Of a stretch of 28,570 nucleotides of DNA, positions 19,665-28,570 are shown piece by piece. The notes under the pieces are model-generated. The model had not been told where the DNA came from. It ran no database searches and worked only from the letters and a program-made list of their open reading frames with translations. The first letter of the stretch is position 1. Each line of letters begins with the position of its first letter. A program made the position numbers and the translations under genes. The stretch comes from Elysia marginata (lineage: Eukaryota; Mollusca; Gastropoda; Plakobranchidae), in NCBI GenBank assembly GCA_019649035.1, contig BMAT01006594.1:311872-340441 (forward strand). Direction: 5' to 3'.

Positions 19665-19790
19665 AATCCACTCAATTACTCAATCACTCAATCACTCACT
19701 CGCTTACTCAATTACTCACTCATTGACTTACTAAATCACTCACTTACTCAATCAATCTTTTACTCAATCACTCACTCACTCACTCACAAT
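19665..19790. repeat. Degenerate (ACTC)n / TCAATCAC array
   Basis: About 125 bp are built from ACTC and TCAA(T) units; the last part, near 19770-19788, is perfect (CACT)n. Confidence 0.9.
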
Positions 19791-19859
19791 CCAGCACCAT
19801 TTTTGAAAAGTTCGATGTCTGCATTGTTCGTTTAACCACAGCTTTCCTATCTGCTTTTT

Positions 19860-20790
19860 TGTGTGCGTGTTGTATAAATTTATGTGCTATTTTTTTCTCT
19901 TGCAGTTTTTTATGCTGTTTAAATACGCTGATTTTGGTCTATTCCTGCCTCTCTTTCCCTCAATCTTCTTGCATGATGTCTTTCATTAATGTTTGTTTCG
20001 CCAGATTTGTCCACATTTTCTCTAATATGTCTAGTAAATGCGTTTGGACTTTGAGTTTAGTGAGAAAGGATTCGTCGGGGGTTTTTTTTGCCAACTTATT
20101 CTCAAAGGGCGTTTATAGAATCACTTTAATATCTTTTCTCTTTAATGCCTATCCATTATCTCCATATGTTACTACCGTCCATTCAAAACATTTCAGAAGT
20201 TTTACTTTTATTTTTTCAATGGACACATGTTTCCAAATTTTGTTAAAATCCATCATTCGTTTCTTTGCCAACCTTATTCCGGTCCTTACGTCTTTGGAGC
20301 AGCCAGCACAATCTGTTTTGATAAAGGTTCTGTTTAAAATGCTTTCGGCGTTCTATCTTTTCATCACCAATCTTTATTAAATTATGTGATTTTTTTTCCA
20401 ATGACCATGAATCTTAGCGTTTAATTTCGGACGTTTTCTCTCTCCAGCTCCATTTGGTTTGTTTATAACAACCGTGCCCTCTTCTTGGCTGTTTGTACAA
20501 TCACTTGGCTGCATCATCAGCTTAACGGAGATTAGAGATTTGTTTCCTCATCGAAGTGTTTCAAATCCTTCTGTTTCTGGCTCTGTGTCTCTCATTATTT
20601 GTTCAGTATTATGCTAAAAAGTGTGGAGAGGAATATATGCGTGCCTCACACCTTTACCCGTTCTAAAATCTTCCGTATCTGTACCATTTCATCTTACCCT
20701 TGCATTTTGACCAGTGTATAAAGATTGTAAAACCCATTTCGTTTAGAACCCTCTATAGTGCACAGTGGTCTATATTCCATTAGCCAGAAT
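19860..20790 (-). mobile_element. LINE reverse transcriptase remnant, clade not assigned
   Basis: On the minus strand, pieces of a non-LTR RT follow in the right order but in changing frames. These are GKGVRHA (20660-20642), matching the GVRQGC motif B, and ADDAA (20521-20507), motif C, where the codon before it is TAA instead of Tyr. Then come RTGIRLAKKRMMDF (about 20290-20245), VVTYGDNG (about 20178-20151, the usual 'ALYGSE.W' position), RISWQKKP (about 20101-20079, the usual 'ISWTEKKTN') and RGRNRPKSAYLNSIKN (about 19952-19907), a typical C-terminal end. Motif A and anything upstream are not recognisable. Many stops make it inactive. The long plus-strand frame at 19859-20380 is its shadow. 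It is a different lineage from the two LINEs at the left end of the window. Confidence 0.75.
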
Positions 20791-21385
<595 letters not shown>

Positions 21386-21411
21386 GGAGAGTCCACAAAT
21401 AGGCCTGCTTT

Positions 21412-21922
21412 AAATATGGACCACGTAAACAAGGCATTAAACTACTTCTGCTATACGCCAACAATCCTGCTATCAAACCTGTCGTTTACTGCAATCTCTT
21501 GCAGCAGGCAGTAATATTGTTTTAAACACCGTTTTCTTTATAAATTTTAAGGGTAGAATATTGTAAGTCTAATGGATCCCAAACACATTTTATTCTTTAA
21601 AAGTTGCTCAAATCTCTTTATCAACTCATATTCTGTTAATAAATAACAGTAAAATTATGACTGATTCCACATTCTTTTATGTTTGGGATGTTTATTTAAG
21701 AGCCACCTTGTTCCAAAAATTAATATGAACCACCTGCGTCGACATTAAATTAACGGATGGTCGTTAATTTTGGTTCGTATTTAAAGACATTGAAAATCTG
21801 AGTCTTCTATTCGTATCATTGTTTATATCTTCTTAGAAAATCAACTTGTTGAAAATTTTATATCGTTAATTTCAAAATGCCAACAACTTCAACTTGTGTG
21901 TCCTAAAAAGTGGTCCATATTT
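21412..21922. repeat. Inverted repeat pair AAATATGGACCAC, about 510 bp apart
   Basis: A 13-bp word at 21412-21424 recurs as its exact reverse complement at 21910-21922. Between them lies a perfect hairpin with a nine-base stem AAATTAACG and a six-base loop (21747-21770). The pair could be the ends of a MITE, but no target duplication is evident, and similar ATATGGAC words recur nearby (about 22090). Confidence 0.35.
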
Positions 21923-23031
21923 AGAGAAATGGTGGTTCATACGTGTAGAAATGTTTTGTTAAAGAAAAGTCAATATGTAGTGGTCCCTTAACTTTTCTCC
22001 CTATCTTGCACATTATTTGTTATCATTTGCATCATACAGATATGGATTTCAAAGTAAAAAACGGTAACTTTATTGCATCCTTAAAATAATGTCCATATTT
22101 TGTGGAGGCGTCTTGTAACAGTGGCCACTTATAACAAAAAATGAATGTCGCAGTACGCCTTTATAAATAGGTTTAAGAAAATCTCGTATGGCACTCCTGC
22201 GATGGCCAGAGGACCGGTATAATAAAGATCACAAATCTAATGAAGCAAAGTTTTATTTTGGTAGGCCCTACCGTAATTTGAAAAGTGTTCCATAATTGTG
22301 GATTTTCCCCTTCTGCTCTTGATACTCTTACTACTTTTATTGCTGCCGTATTTAATCTTGTTTCTTGTGATATTACTTCTATCATTTCATTGCACCTTGA
22401 GTGTAATTGTTTTTTAGTTGGTCGTCAACGTTTAGGAAAAGATTTACTGACCAAATACATGTTAGACTCTTTAATAATGCAGACTTGCCGCAGACAGCAG
22501 CACAGAGACACGCGCTGCTATGGTGTTTTTAAAAAATCTGTACCGGTATTATGTATATTGACCTATTATCTTGATGGAAGTAGACAAATAAATAGGAATG
22601 TAATCACTTCATCTCAACCTTTCCTTCAAAAATTGTTTATGGTAAGAAAAATGAAAAAAAATGGAAAAATAGAGCGGACACTCTTGTTTTATTAAACTTT
22701 TTATTCACAAGCATGTGAGAAAATACACAGCTAACCATTACTGTTAAATTTCATTCTTGTGTGATTTGGGATTTTTGGGCTAAAGAATTGTCGATTTTAA
22801 AGCAGATAAAATGCTAGAAATTAAAGAGCAAATTAATAACTTTCCTACCTATTAATTGCTATAAACAGTAGCAAAGTTGAAAACCTTTGTTTTTATCACA
22901 GTTTTTCGCAAATTTAAGAGAATTGTTATTGAATTACAAGATAGAACTATATATAAGACTCTTTCCTCTACAATTCAAAAAAAGAAGGTTTGTTTCCTTT
23001 TCAATTTAAAACCTGTTTGCCCGTTTTAGAG

Positions 23032-23037
<6 letters not shown>
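21923..23037. other. No convincing gene
   Basis: A 136-codon plus-strand frame (22285-22695) and a 70-codon minus-strand frame (22385-22173) overlap here, with no motif, domain or splice support. The rest is AT-rich. Confidence 0.4.
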
Positions 23038-23076
<39 letters not shown>

Positions 23077-23112
23077 TATCTATCTATCTATCTTTCAATC
23101 TATCTATATGTC

Positions 23113-23161
<49 letters not shown>

Positions 23162-23232
23162 CTCTCTTTCTCTCTACCTCGCTCTCTACCTTGTTCTCTG
23201 TCTATCTATCAATATCTCTCTCTTTCCTTTTC
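23038..23232. repeat. Compound (CT)n/(CTAT)n microsatellite
   Basis: Two (CT)n tracts flank an interrupted CTAT tract. The 101-codon Leu/Ser frame across it is only repeat translation. Confidence 0.95.
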
Positions 23233-23281
23233 AGGAATTTCAATAGCTTTATAAAAGAAGAGATGTGCATTTGTGCAAAGT

Positions 23282-23330
23282 CGCACATTTTGTAAATTAT
23301 GATTTTCACGCACATTTTATAAATTAGGAT
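23282..23330. repeat. Two-copy direct repeat of 22 bp, period 27
   Basis: CGCACATTTTGTAAATTATG continues with AT at 23282-23303; the second copy at 23309-23330 differs at two positions. Confidence 0.7.
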
Positions 23331-23622
23331 AAAAAACTGTCCAGCGAACAAACAGAAAAACAATAATATTATATAGATGAAATAACAATACTAAAACTTT
23401 AAGCAAGCCTCAGTCTGGACAAAATTGAAAAACGGACGGGTTGTTTTAAGAAGAACTTTTTTTTATCAATGTCAAAGGTTTCTGATAGCATTATCACACA
23501 GCGATAAAAATAATATGTACTTTTCCCAACATGAGTAGCTATAATGACCGTTTCTGTAACTCTTGTGTAACGAGCTATCACATACTGCACCCTTTATCTA
23601 GTCCATTAGTCATTACACCTTA

Positions 23623-23739
23623 ATGACTGAAATGCATAGCGCCCCGGGCCTGGAAGAGCTAAACAAAGTAGATGTGGACAGAGGCGCCGCATTTCTGACA
23701 AACCGATTCGTTATCCTGTCGGATACTTCTCTTTCTTAA
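23623..23739 (+). CDS. Small open frame of 38 codons, function unknown
   Basis: From ATG at 23623 to TAA at 23737-23739 the frame reads MTEMHSAPGLEELNKVDV, then DRGAAFLTNRFVILSDTS. It is GC-balanced in AT-rich DNA, with a plausible mix of charged and hydrophobic residues. The NRF.ILSD wording resembles short stretches seen in LINE ORF1 or gag-like proteins, but that is a weak hint. No splice borders decide it. A CR1-like RT fragment starts 154 bp downstream on the same strand. Confidence 0.25.
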   Translation: MTEMHSAPGLEELNKVDVDRGAAFLTNRFVILSDTSLS

Positions 23740-23879
23740 ATGGTTTTAGTTTTTAAATGCGACACCATCCTGTTCAGTAACATTTGAATGAAGTAACAGC
23801 CAGTAGTGTTTAAAATCGACTGAACCGTAATCTGATGCTATAAAAATATTATGAAATGTTTAGTTAAAAAGTCTTTCTT

Positions 23880-24190
23880 ATAAGACCTTGTGAGTTATGT
23901 TTGTAAAGCGGTCCTTTTTTATCTAAGAGGAATAATACACGTTTATTCAGTGGATCCTTTATGGATACATTGTATGTTTTCAAAACTTGACTATTGTGGC
24001 TATCTTTTTAGTAAATTGTCAGAGTTATTTATAAACTGAAGCGCTTTTAAACTCATGCAGCCACGATAAAAAGAATGGGAAAAAGATCTTATTACTGCTG
24101 ATGCTTCATCAACTATACTGGCTTAAATATTCAATCTACATATAAATCTCAACTTGTCCCATATAGATTTAAAAGTCACTCAGCTGTGAT
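23880..24190 (+). mobile_element. CR1/L2-group LINE RT fragment (C-terminal part)
   Basis: One frame is open at 23893-24039 and reads SYVCKAVLFYLRGI and then FSKLDYCGYLFSKL, the conserved 'C...FF.LR.I' to 'SRLDYCNSLL' stretch after the palm in CR1-type RTs. After a stop, the next frame (24041 on) has LLLLMLHQLYWLKYSIYI, at the usual 'LHWLPI..RI.FK' position. The catalytic core is not seen, so this is a short fragment. The similarity to family consensus was judged by eye. Confidence 0.6.
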
Positions 24191-24339
24191 AGGTAATCCT
24201 GGAATAGATGCGGACCTGGTATTTTAGATCTAGATTCAATTATTTTGCTGTTGACCTAAAAATCAAGATATTTCTGGGAGAACTTTCAACCTATTGCCAA
24301 AAGAGGGCAGAGAGATGGAGTAACAGGTAGGCAGATATG

Positions 24340-24365
24340 TCCAGACAGAGCAAAAGAGAGAGGGG

Positions 24366-24407
<42 letters not shown>

Positions 24408-24420
24408 GCTCGGAGGGGGT
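24340..24420. repeat. (GA)n-rich tract
   Basis: A GA microsatellite (24368-24396 nearly pure) lies in a wider purine-rich stretch reaching about 24670, with a G9 run near 24540. Confidence 0.9.
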
Positions 24421-24748
24421 AAAGGATATACCGGCGGAGGAAGTGAACCAGGGAGAAGGATAAACAGATAGCATGGAGTCTAGAAATCAAAGAGAGGAGA
24501 GAAGGATAATGAGTAGGGTTGAAGAATGAAAGGGTATGGGGGGGGGAGACTTGGATAGACAAAAGCAGAAAAACAGTAAATAGAAGAAATGAAATTTAAT
24601 TAGTCAGAAGATAACCTTTCGGAAAGACGAAGATAAATTTGATAAAGATGAAAAAGGTAGATAGTACGAGAACAAGAAGAAAAAAGCATCTTTTCAAAGT
24701 CCAGTCTATTTATTGACCGCCCATGTCGGGCCGCCACAACTAGTTATT

Positions 24749-24949
24749 TCAATTAAGTACACTGTGTCTCCCTACAGTGGCATTGTCTAAATGTTTGAAC
24801 AGAATTACACCTGCTGCCACATGTAGGCTGTCAGCTGATTGTTTTAGAGCCTCACAAGGGAAAAGTACCATGATGACTTTTTTTGGTTTTTCACAAAAAC
24901 GTATGCAGTTGTAGAGAGAGCGAATTGGGGTAAAAGTGTTTTGTCTCAT
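24749..24949 (-). CDS. Small open frame of 66 codons, function unknown
   Basis: The frame starts MRQNTFTPIRSLYNCIRF and continues KKVIMVLFPCEALKQSADSL and HVAAGVILFKHLDNATVGR before its stop. It has balanced composition, unlike the simple-sequence frames nearby. A donor-like CAG/GTGTAA occurs inside it after HVAA, so part of it could be an exon. I do not recognise it, and chance is possible. Confidence 0.2.
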   Translation of the reverse strand: MRQNTFTPIRSLYNCIRFCEKPKKVIMVLFPCEALKQSADSLHVAAGVILFKHLDNATVGRHSVLN

Positions 24950-25111
24950 TGTGGTATTATTGGTGCTTTATGAAATCATTTTCGTCTCATCCATCCCTAA
25001 GCATTGCAACTCTATTCCGCCTTATACCCCAAGGATCCTTCGAAATCAGTTAATTTGACCCCGATTTCAATAATTTGAAGTCATTTATATATTCTAGAAA
25101 AAGTTTAGTTG

Positions 25112-25182
25112 CATGTTTAGAAGCTACTGTTCATCACATATAAATATTTTCTTAAAATACATGTTTAGAAAATAGCTACTGT
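25112..25182. repeat. Two-copy direct repeat CATGTTTAGA...AGCTACTGTT
   Basis: The first copy (25112-25131) recurs at 25160-25182 with a four-base insertion in the second copy. Confidence 0.7.
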
Positions 25183-26627
25183 TTTGGCGGCTGAATTAGG
25201 CAAGGAAAAAAACTTTATGAGAGATTTTAACCACACTTATTCTTTATTCCCAGCGATGGTGATAATCTGATACAGGAGGAAGAAAATAGAAACCTAGGTT
25301 GGATTAAAAGGACACACAAACCTGTGATAGAAGGAAGTTATAGAACATGGATTTTTTAATCTTCTACAACAGTTGAGCTGGAAGTTAGGACGCACGAGAA
25401 TTCTCGGAGTACATGACAATCGACCTCGATCAAACAGACCGATACATTTTCATTTACTCTTAAAGTGTTTTCCGAGATTCAACGTTTATATAGGTTAGTT
25501 GGGAACATCGGCAATTTGTTGCAATAATCCAGAGAGTACATGTATTATACTTAGAGGTAAATGTTAGTTATATGCTTGGCTGGAATTGGGTATCTGCATT
25601 TTATAATGCCTGGGATCATTGATAGATCTTTATGAGATAATTTTCCTACTATCTATATCATTTGTTTTTTAAATACATTGAGATCACTTAGCAACCACAT
25701 TATAGTGGACCGTCACTTGGCCCAAAGCATATAATATCGTATAGAGAATACTAAACCGCACAATTTACAATTCTGAAATTTCCCATTTATGTGTAATTTT
25801 AGATGAAGATTTGAACGGTATAGTTATTTTTTGCTGTTGTGGTGGTTGCAAATAACCCTAAACCGATATACTCAACACAAAAAAAACGAAACGTTTGACA
25901 GGTATCCATCTAGAACTCTAGATATGAGTATGAAATATTTATTTCTGGATCAAATCTAAATCTAAAACTAAGCTTACATCCAATATAAACTTATTTGACG
26001 AAAACTTTCATAGGTTATTTCAGAAACTGTGTCCAAATGATAGATGTGTGTAGTTTTTTTTAACACCGTTCGTAGCGCGGGATTATCAGCTATTTTATAT
26101 AACATACTGTTCTGAAAGGACGTATTTATTCCAGACTTTGCTCTTTTGAAAATAAATAGAACTGGTGGTTGAAACGTAATCTACTGCGCTTTTACATTTT
26201 CCTTTAATATATTATTTCCATAAAAGCCAAATATGGATCTGCTTGTCTGGAATATTTTCGACATAAGCTGCAGATCTCAGACATTTTGAAACATAAGAAT
26301 CGCAATTGATTCCTAAGGAAAAAAAGTCTGATTCGGCTACCTAGACTGAAGCTATAATTTATGCCATAAATTACCAATTTGACACCACCTGCCTGGTATT
26401 TGGTTGAGGGAAGTTTGAGAGGTTGTTCAGTTCAAACGAATAAACAGTAACCACTTTAATCTAATCGAAAGGTTAAGGATTTTTAGAACCAACGAATATA
26501 GATTTAGCATCAACTGAAGAGATTGAAATAATTTTACATGTTCTAATAACAGACATTGGACGACACGAGCAGCGCTAGCCCCGCTCCTCCCATCCAGATT
26601 TTTTTTTAAATCATCGTCGAAGCGAGA
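25183..26627. other. No convincing gene; AT-rich
   Basis: A plus-strand open stretch from about 25360 (LSWKLGRTRILGVHDNRP) is not bounded by splice signals I trust. Nothing else stands out in these 1.4 kb. Confidence 0.4.
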
Positions 26628-26651
26628 TTTTTTTTTTTTTTTTTTTTTTTT
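26628..26651 (-). repeat. Homopolymer T24 (poly-A on the minus strand)
   Basis: A 24-base T-run could be the poly-A tail of a short retrotransposed sequence on the minus strand, but no SINE body or target duplication is recognisable beside it. Confidence 0.8.
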
Positions 26652-27395
26652 GCAAATTCTGTCTGCAATCTTTTCGCAGACTACATAATTAAAACACAAG
26701 AGTTTCGTGTAATGCCTCCCTAACAACATGCTATTTGAAATATCAATTTAGTTGTTATTCAGGCTAAACTTTAACCTATTTTGAACAATGAATCTGAAAC
26801 TATCGTTAAGTGTAACAGATTGAGGCGAAAGTTTTCCACCTTGAGTGATTATTTGTAGTGGCATAGCTGAACATTCACTTTTTATATCTCATATATATGT
26901 CAAAACTTGATTCTCCTCATCACTAACATGTATACAAACACGCATATCTCTGCTTTGAATGCGTGAACTTGATAAATCTTACTTCTCTTCTGATTCAAGG
27001 TTAAGTAATTAGGACATTTTGATTACAATTTGCACCGATGATTCATGCGACTGGACTGCCAAATTAAAAAAGCATAATTTCGGTATGCTCATTGTCAAGT
27101 TTTTTGGGGTTTTTTTTTTTACGAATATTGCGTATACACAATTTGTATCGGCAAAAAAATCTCTCTGACCTTGTGCGTTCAATTACAATGTTCACATTGA
27201 AAGCACTTTTTTTTATTTATGATCAGAAAGAGCCCTCAGCCCATCTGGTCTTCACCGGCTTTTCACGCGCTTAGTGGCAAGCTTGAGTAACTCAAGCGGC
27301 CAAAGTTTCACGCATGCAAATGAAGTTTAACATCATGCATTCCTGTATAAGCCTGAATGGACATTGTGGTCAGCTTCTTTTCCTTTATCCATACC
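26652..27395. other. No gene; one short hairpin
   Basis: GCTTGAG-TAA-CTCAAGC at 27281-27297 is a perfect seven-base-pair hairpin. The rest is AT-rich. Confidence 0.5.
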
Positions 27396-27480
27396 TCTCT
27401 CTTTCTCTCCTTCTCTCTCTCACTCTCTCTCTCTTCCCTTCTCTCTTTTTCTCTCTCAATCACTAACTCGTTGTTTTCTC
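27396..27480. repeat. Impure (CT)n tract
   Basis: This CT-rich microsatellite leads into a pyrimidine-rich stretch that lasts to about 27730. Confidence 0.9.
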
Positions 27481-27740
27481 TCTCTCCGAATATCGATCTC
27501 TATTGCTCTACTTCTTTCCTTTTGATATCATATTTCATCTCTTTTAATATCTCATTTTTCCACTTTTCACTCTCTCAAGATACACTATTTTTCCTCTTCC
27601 TTTCCTCTCTTGCTAGGTTTGTGCCTAATTGTCCTTTCTTTATTCTCTCTTACTCTCCTTTCTTGCCACATCTTCTAATCTCTAAAAAATTCTGTTTTAA
27701 ACCTTTTTCTCTTATCTCCCCACCACCTCCGCCGACCCAG

Positions 27741-27815
27741 ATCTTGAGAGCACTTGGTTTCCTAAGGTTTCAAACTAGTTATTATCACCAACTTCGTTCC
27801 AAACATAGAGTACAG
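27741..27815 (+). CDS. Candidate internal exon, function unknown
   Basis: After a long pyrimidine-rich stretch and an acceptor (CGACCCAG) comes a 75-bp open stretch ending CAG followed by donor GTATGC. It would be in phase 0 at both ends and encode ILRALGFLRFQTSYYHQL, then RSKHRVQ. The other two frames have stops. The pyrimidine tract may simply be the degenerate CT microsatellite, which would create an acceptor-like site by chance. I do not recognise the peptide. Confidence 0.3.
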
Positions 27816-28050
27816 GTATGCTATTTTCGCATGTAAAATTGTTTTTCTAATTAGTACCTTCAGTTTCACCATGAGAGATCGTGACACTTATGCTGTATAT
27901 GCAAAAAACTGATTTCATCACACATATCTTGAAAAGGTCAAGTTCAATGACCACAATCTTAGTTTTAGGGTAGGAGAACCAAGCGTGATATTTTATATCA
28001 GCAGGCTAGGCCTGGTTCAGAGAACGAGTCATCAAATATTAGTTATTTAC

Positions 28051-28180
28051 CGTCATCGGGTCGGCCTGACAGGTACAATATCCGAATTAGCACCATGGTA
28101 GACTTCCTGATAGCTTTCATCTGATGGATGGTGTTGTCCTTCTCCAATGTTTCCGTACCGTCTAGATCCTCGCCAAAAAT
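28051..28180 (-). CDS. Candidate internal exon, function unknown
   Basis: On the minus strand an acceptor-like CTCTTATAG is followed by 130 bp that end at a donor GTAAAT. The open frame starts IFGEDLDGTETLEKDNT, continues IHQMKAIRKSTMVLIRILYL and ends SGRPDD. It would start in phase 0 and end in phase 1. Balanced codon use and a helix-like charged/hydrophobic pattern make it the best-looking exon candidate in the window. No partner exon is visible, the upstream one possibly lying beyond the window. I cannot name the protein. Confidence 0.4.
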
Positions 28181-28570
28181 CTATAAGAGCATTATCTCAA
28201 CCATTACATACTTTATTTCGTGTGAAAAAAGTGGGAAATTATGGTGTTAGAAAAAGGGGGTGAAGAATGAAAAGAGTCTTAATAAGGTAGGCGACATTAT
28301 TGTACCTAGGTCTATAGCTCATACCATGAGGGCCTGTTTATGTAAAGCCAACTTCTATGTTAAAGAAAAGCCGTGGCGTTGAAATGCAATCAACCAATGA
28401 TATTTGCTGTCTAGTAGTCTAAATAGTCTAAGCATTCGGTTTTCATTACATTAATAATGTCTGCTTTGAATAAATCCTACTTTTGCTCTAAAGGGGCTAC
28501 TTTCGAAAGCAGAGTGGTATATTTAAACATTATAAAGAACTGGAGAAGGTAAAATACTGGCGAGGCAAAA
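28181..28570. other. No gene seen
   Basis: This AT-rich sequence has no recognisable motif; it would be intron upstream of the minus-strand exon candidate if that is real. Confidence 0.4.

Noticed and set aside
19665..19790. Regular array considered as CRISPR-like
   Set aside because: The units are 4-8 bp without spacers; it is a simple tandem repeat in eukaryotic DNA.
19859..20380. Longest gap-free single frame in its region, 173 codons, with Cys- and Phe-rich sequence
   Set aside because: Minus-strand RT motifs explain the region.
22285..22695. 136-codon plus-strand frame
   Set aside because: No motif, low-complexity Lys-rich end, and no splice or homologue evidence; an overlapping minus-strand frame is equally open.
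25360..25500. Plus-strand stretch LSWKLGRTRILGVHDNRP resembling the Arg-rich part of Tc1-type transposases
   Set aside because: The resemblance is limited to a few residues and no catalytic DDE motif or inverted ends were found.

Overview
This is eukaryotic, AT-rich, gene-poor DNA, most likely from an invertebrate animal. The mix of retroelements, the abundant (CT)n tracts and the frequent TCTAGA/CTAGATCTAG words make me lean towards a mollusc, perhaps a gastropod, but no sequence here fixes the species. There are no bacterial-style operons, rRNA genes, tRNA genes or CRISPR arrays. One run of N (15950-16292) marks an assembly gap. No intact protein-coding gene is visible.

Positions 1 to about 8600 hold a nest of transposons. 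The host is a decayed L1/Tx1-type LINE on the minus strand. Its ORF1 has two zinc knuckles (8572-7563), and its ORF2 begins with an AP-type endonuclease at 7417 and runs through the reverse transcriptase to about 890. Two later elements cut ORF2. A 606-bp PIF/Harbinger-like MITE (5288-5893) sits inside the RT fingers and is flanked by TTA. A 5'-truncated CR1/L2-type LINE on the plus strand (about 2285-4655) sits just after the RT catalytic motif. It keeps the family-type 3' hairpin and pentanucleotide tail but is broken by four frameshifts and one further stop codon.

Positions 8600 to 15950 hold a purine-rich stretch, a CpG-rich palindromic island (9270-9830) with a small tandem array, several CT microsatellites (two inside copies of one repeat), and long AT-rich DNA without genes. 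Three short candidate exons lie here: one on the plus strand at 10284-10356, and two on the minus strand at 15464-15358 and 14879-14709.

Positions 16293 to 28570 hold remnants of three more retroelements: a Penelope-like element with traces of its GIY-YIG endonuclease (16745-17860, plus), a further LINE RT (20790-19860, minus) and a CR1-like RT fragment (23880-24190, plus). A coding-like minus-strand block at 18828-18157 is unresolved. A long (CTA)n tract, an (ACTC)n array, CT/TATC repeats and two more exon candidates (27741-27815 plus, 28180-28051 minus) fill the rest.

What ties the window together is transposon stratigraphy: at least five separate retroelement lineages and one MITE, all inactive by point mutation, truncation or interruption. 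The exon candidates rest only on splice-like borders and an open frame, and they may be chance.
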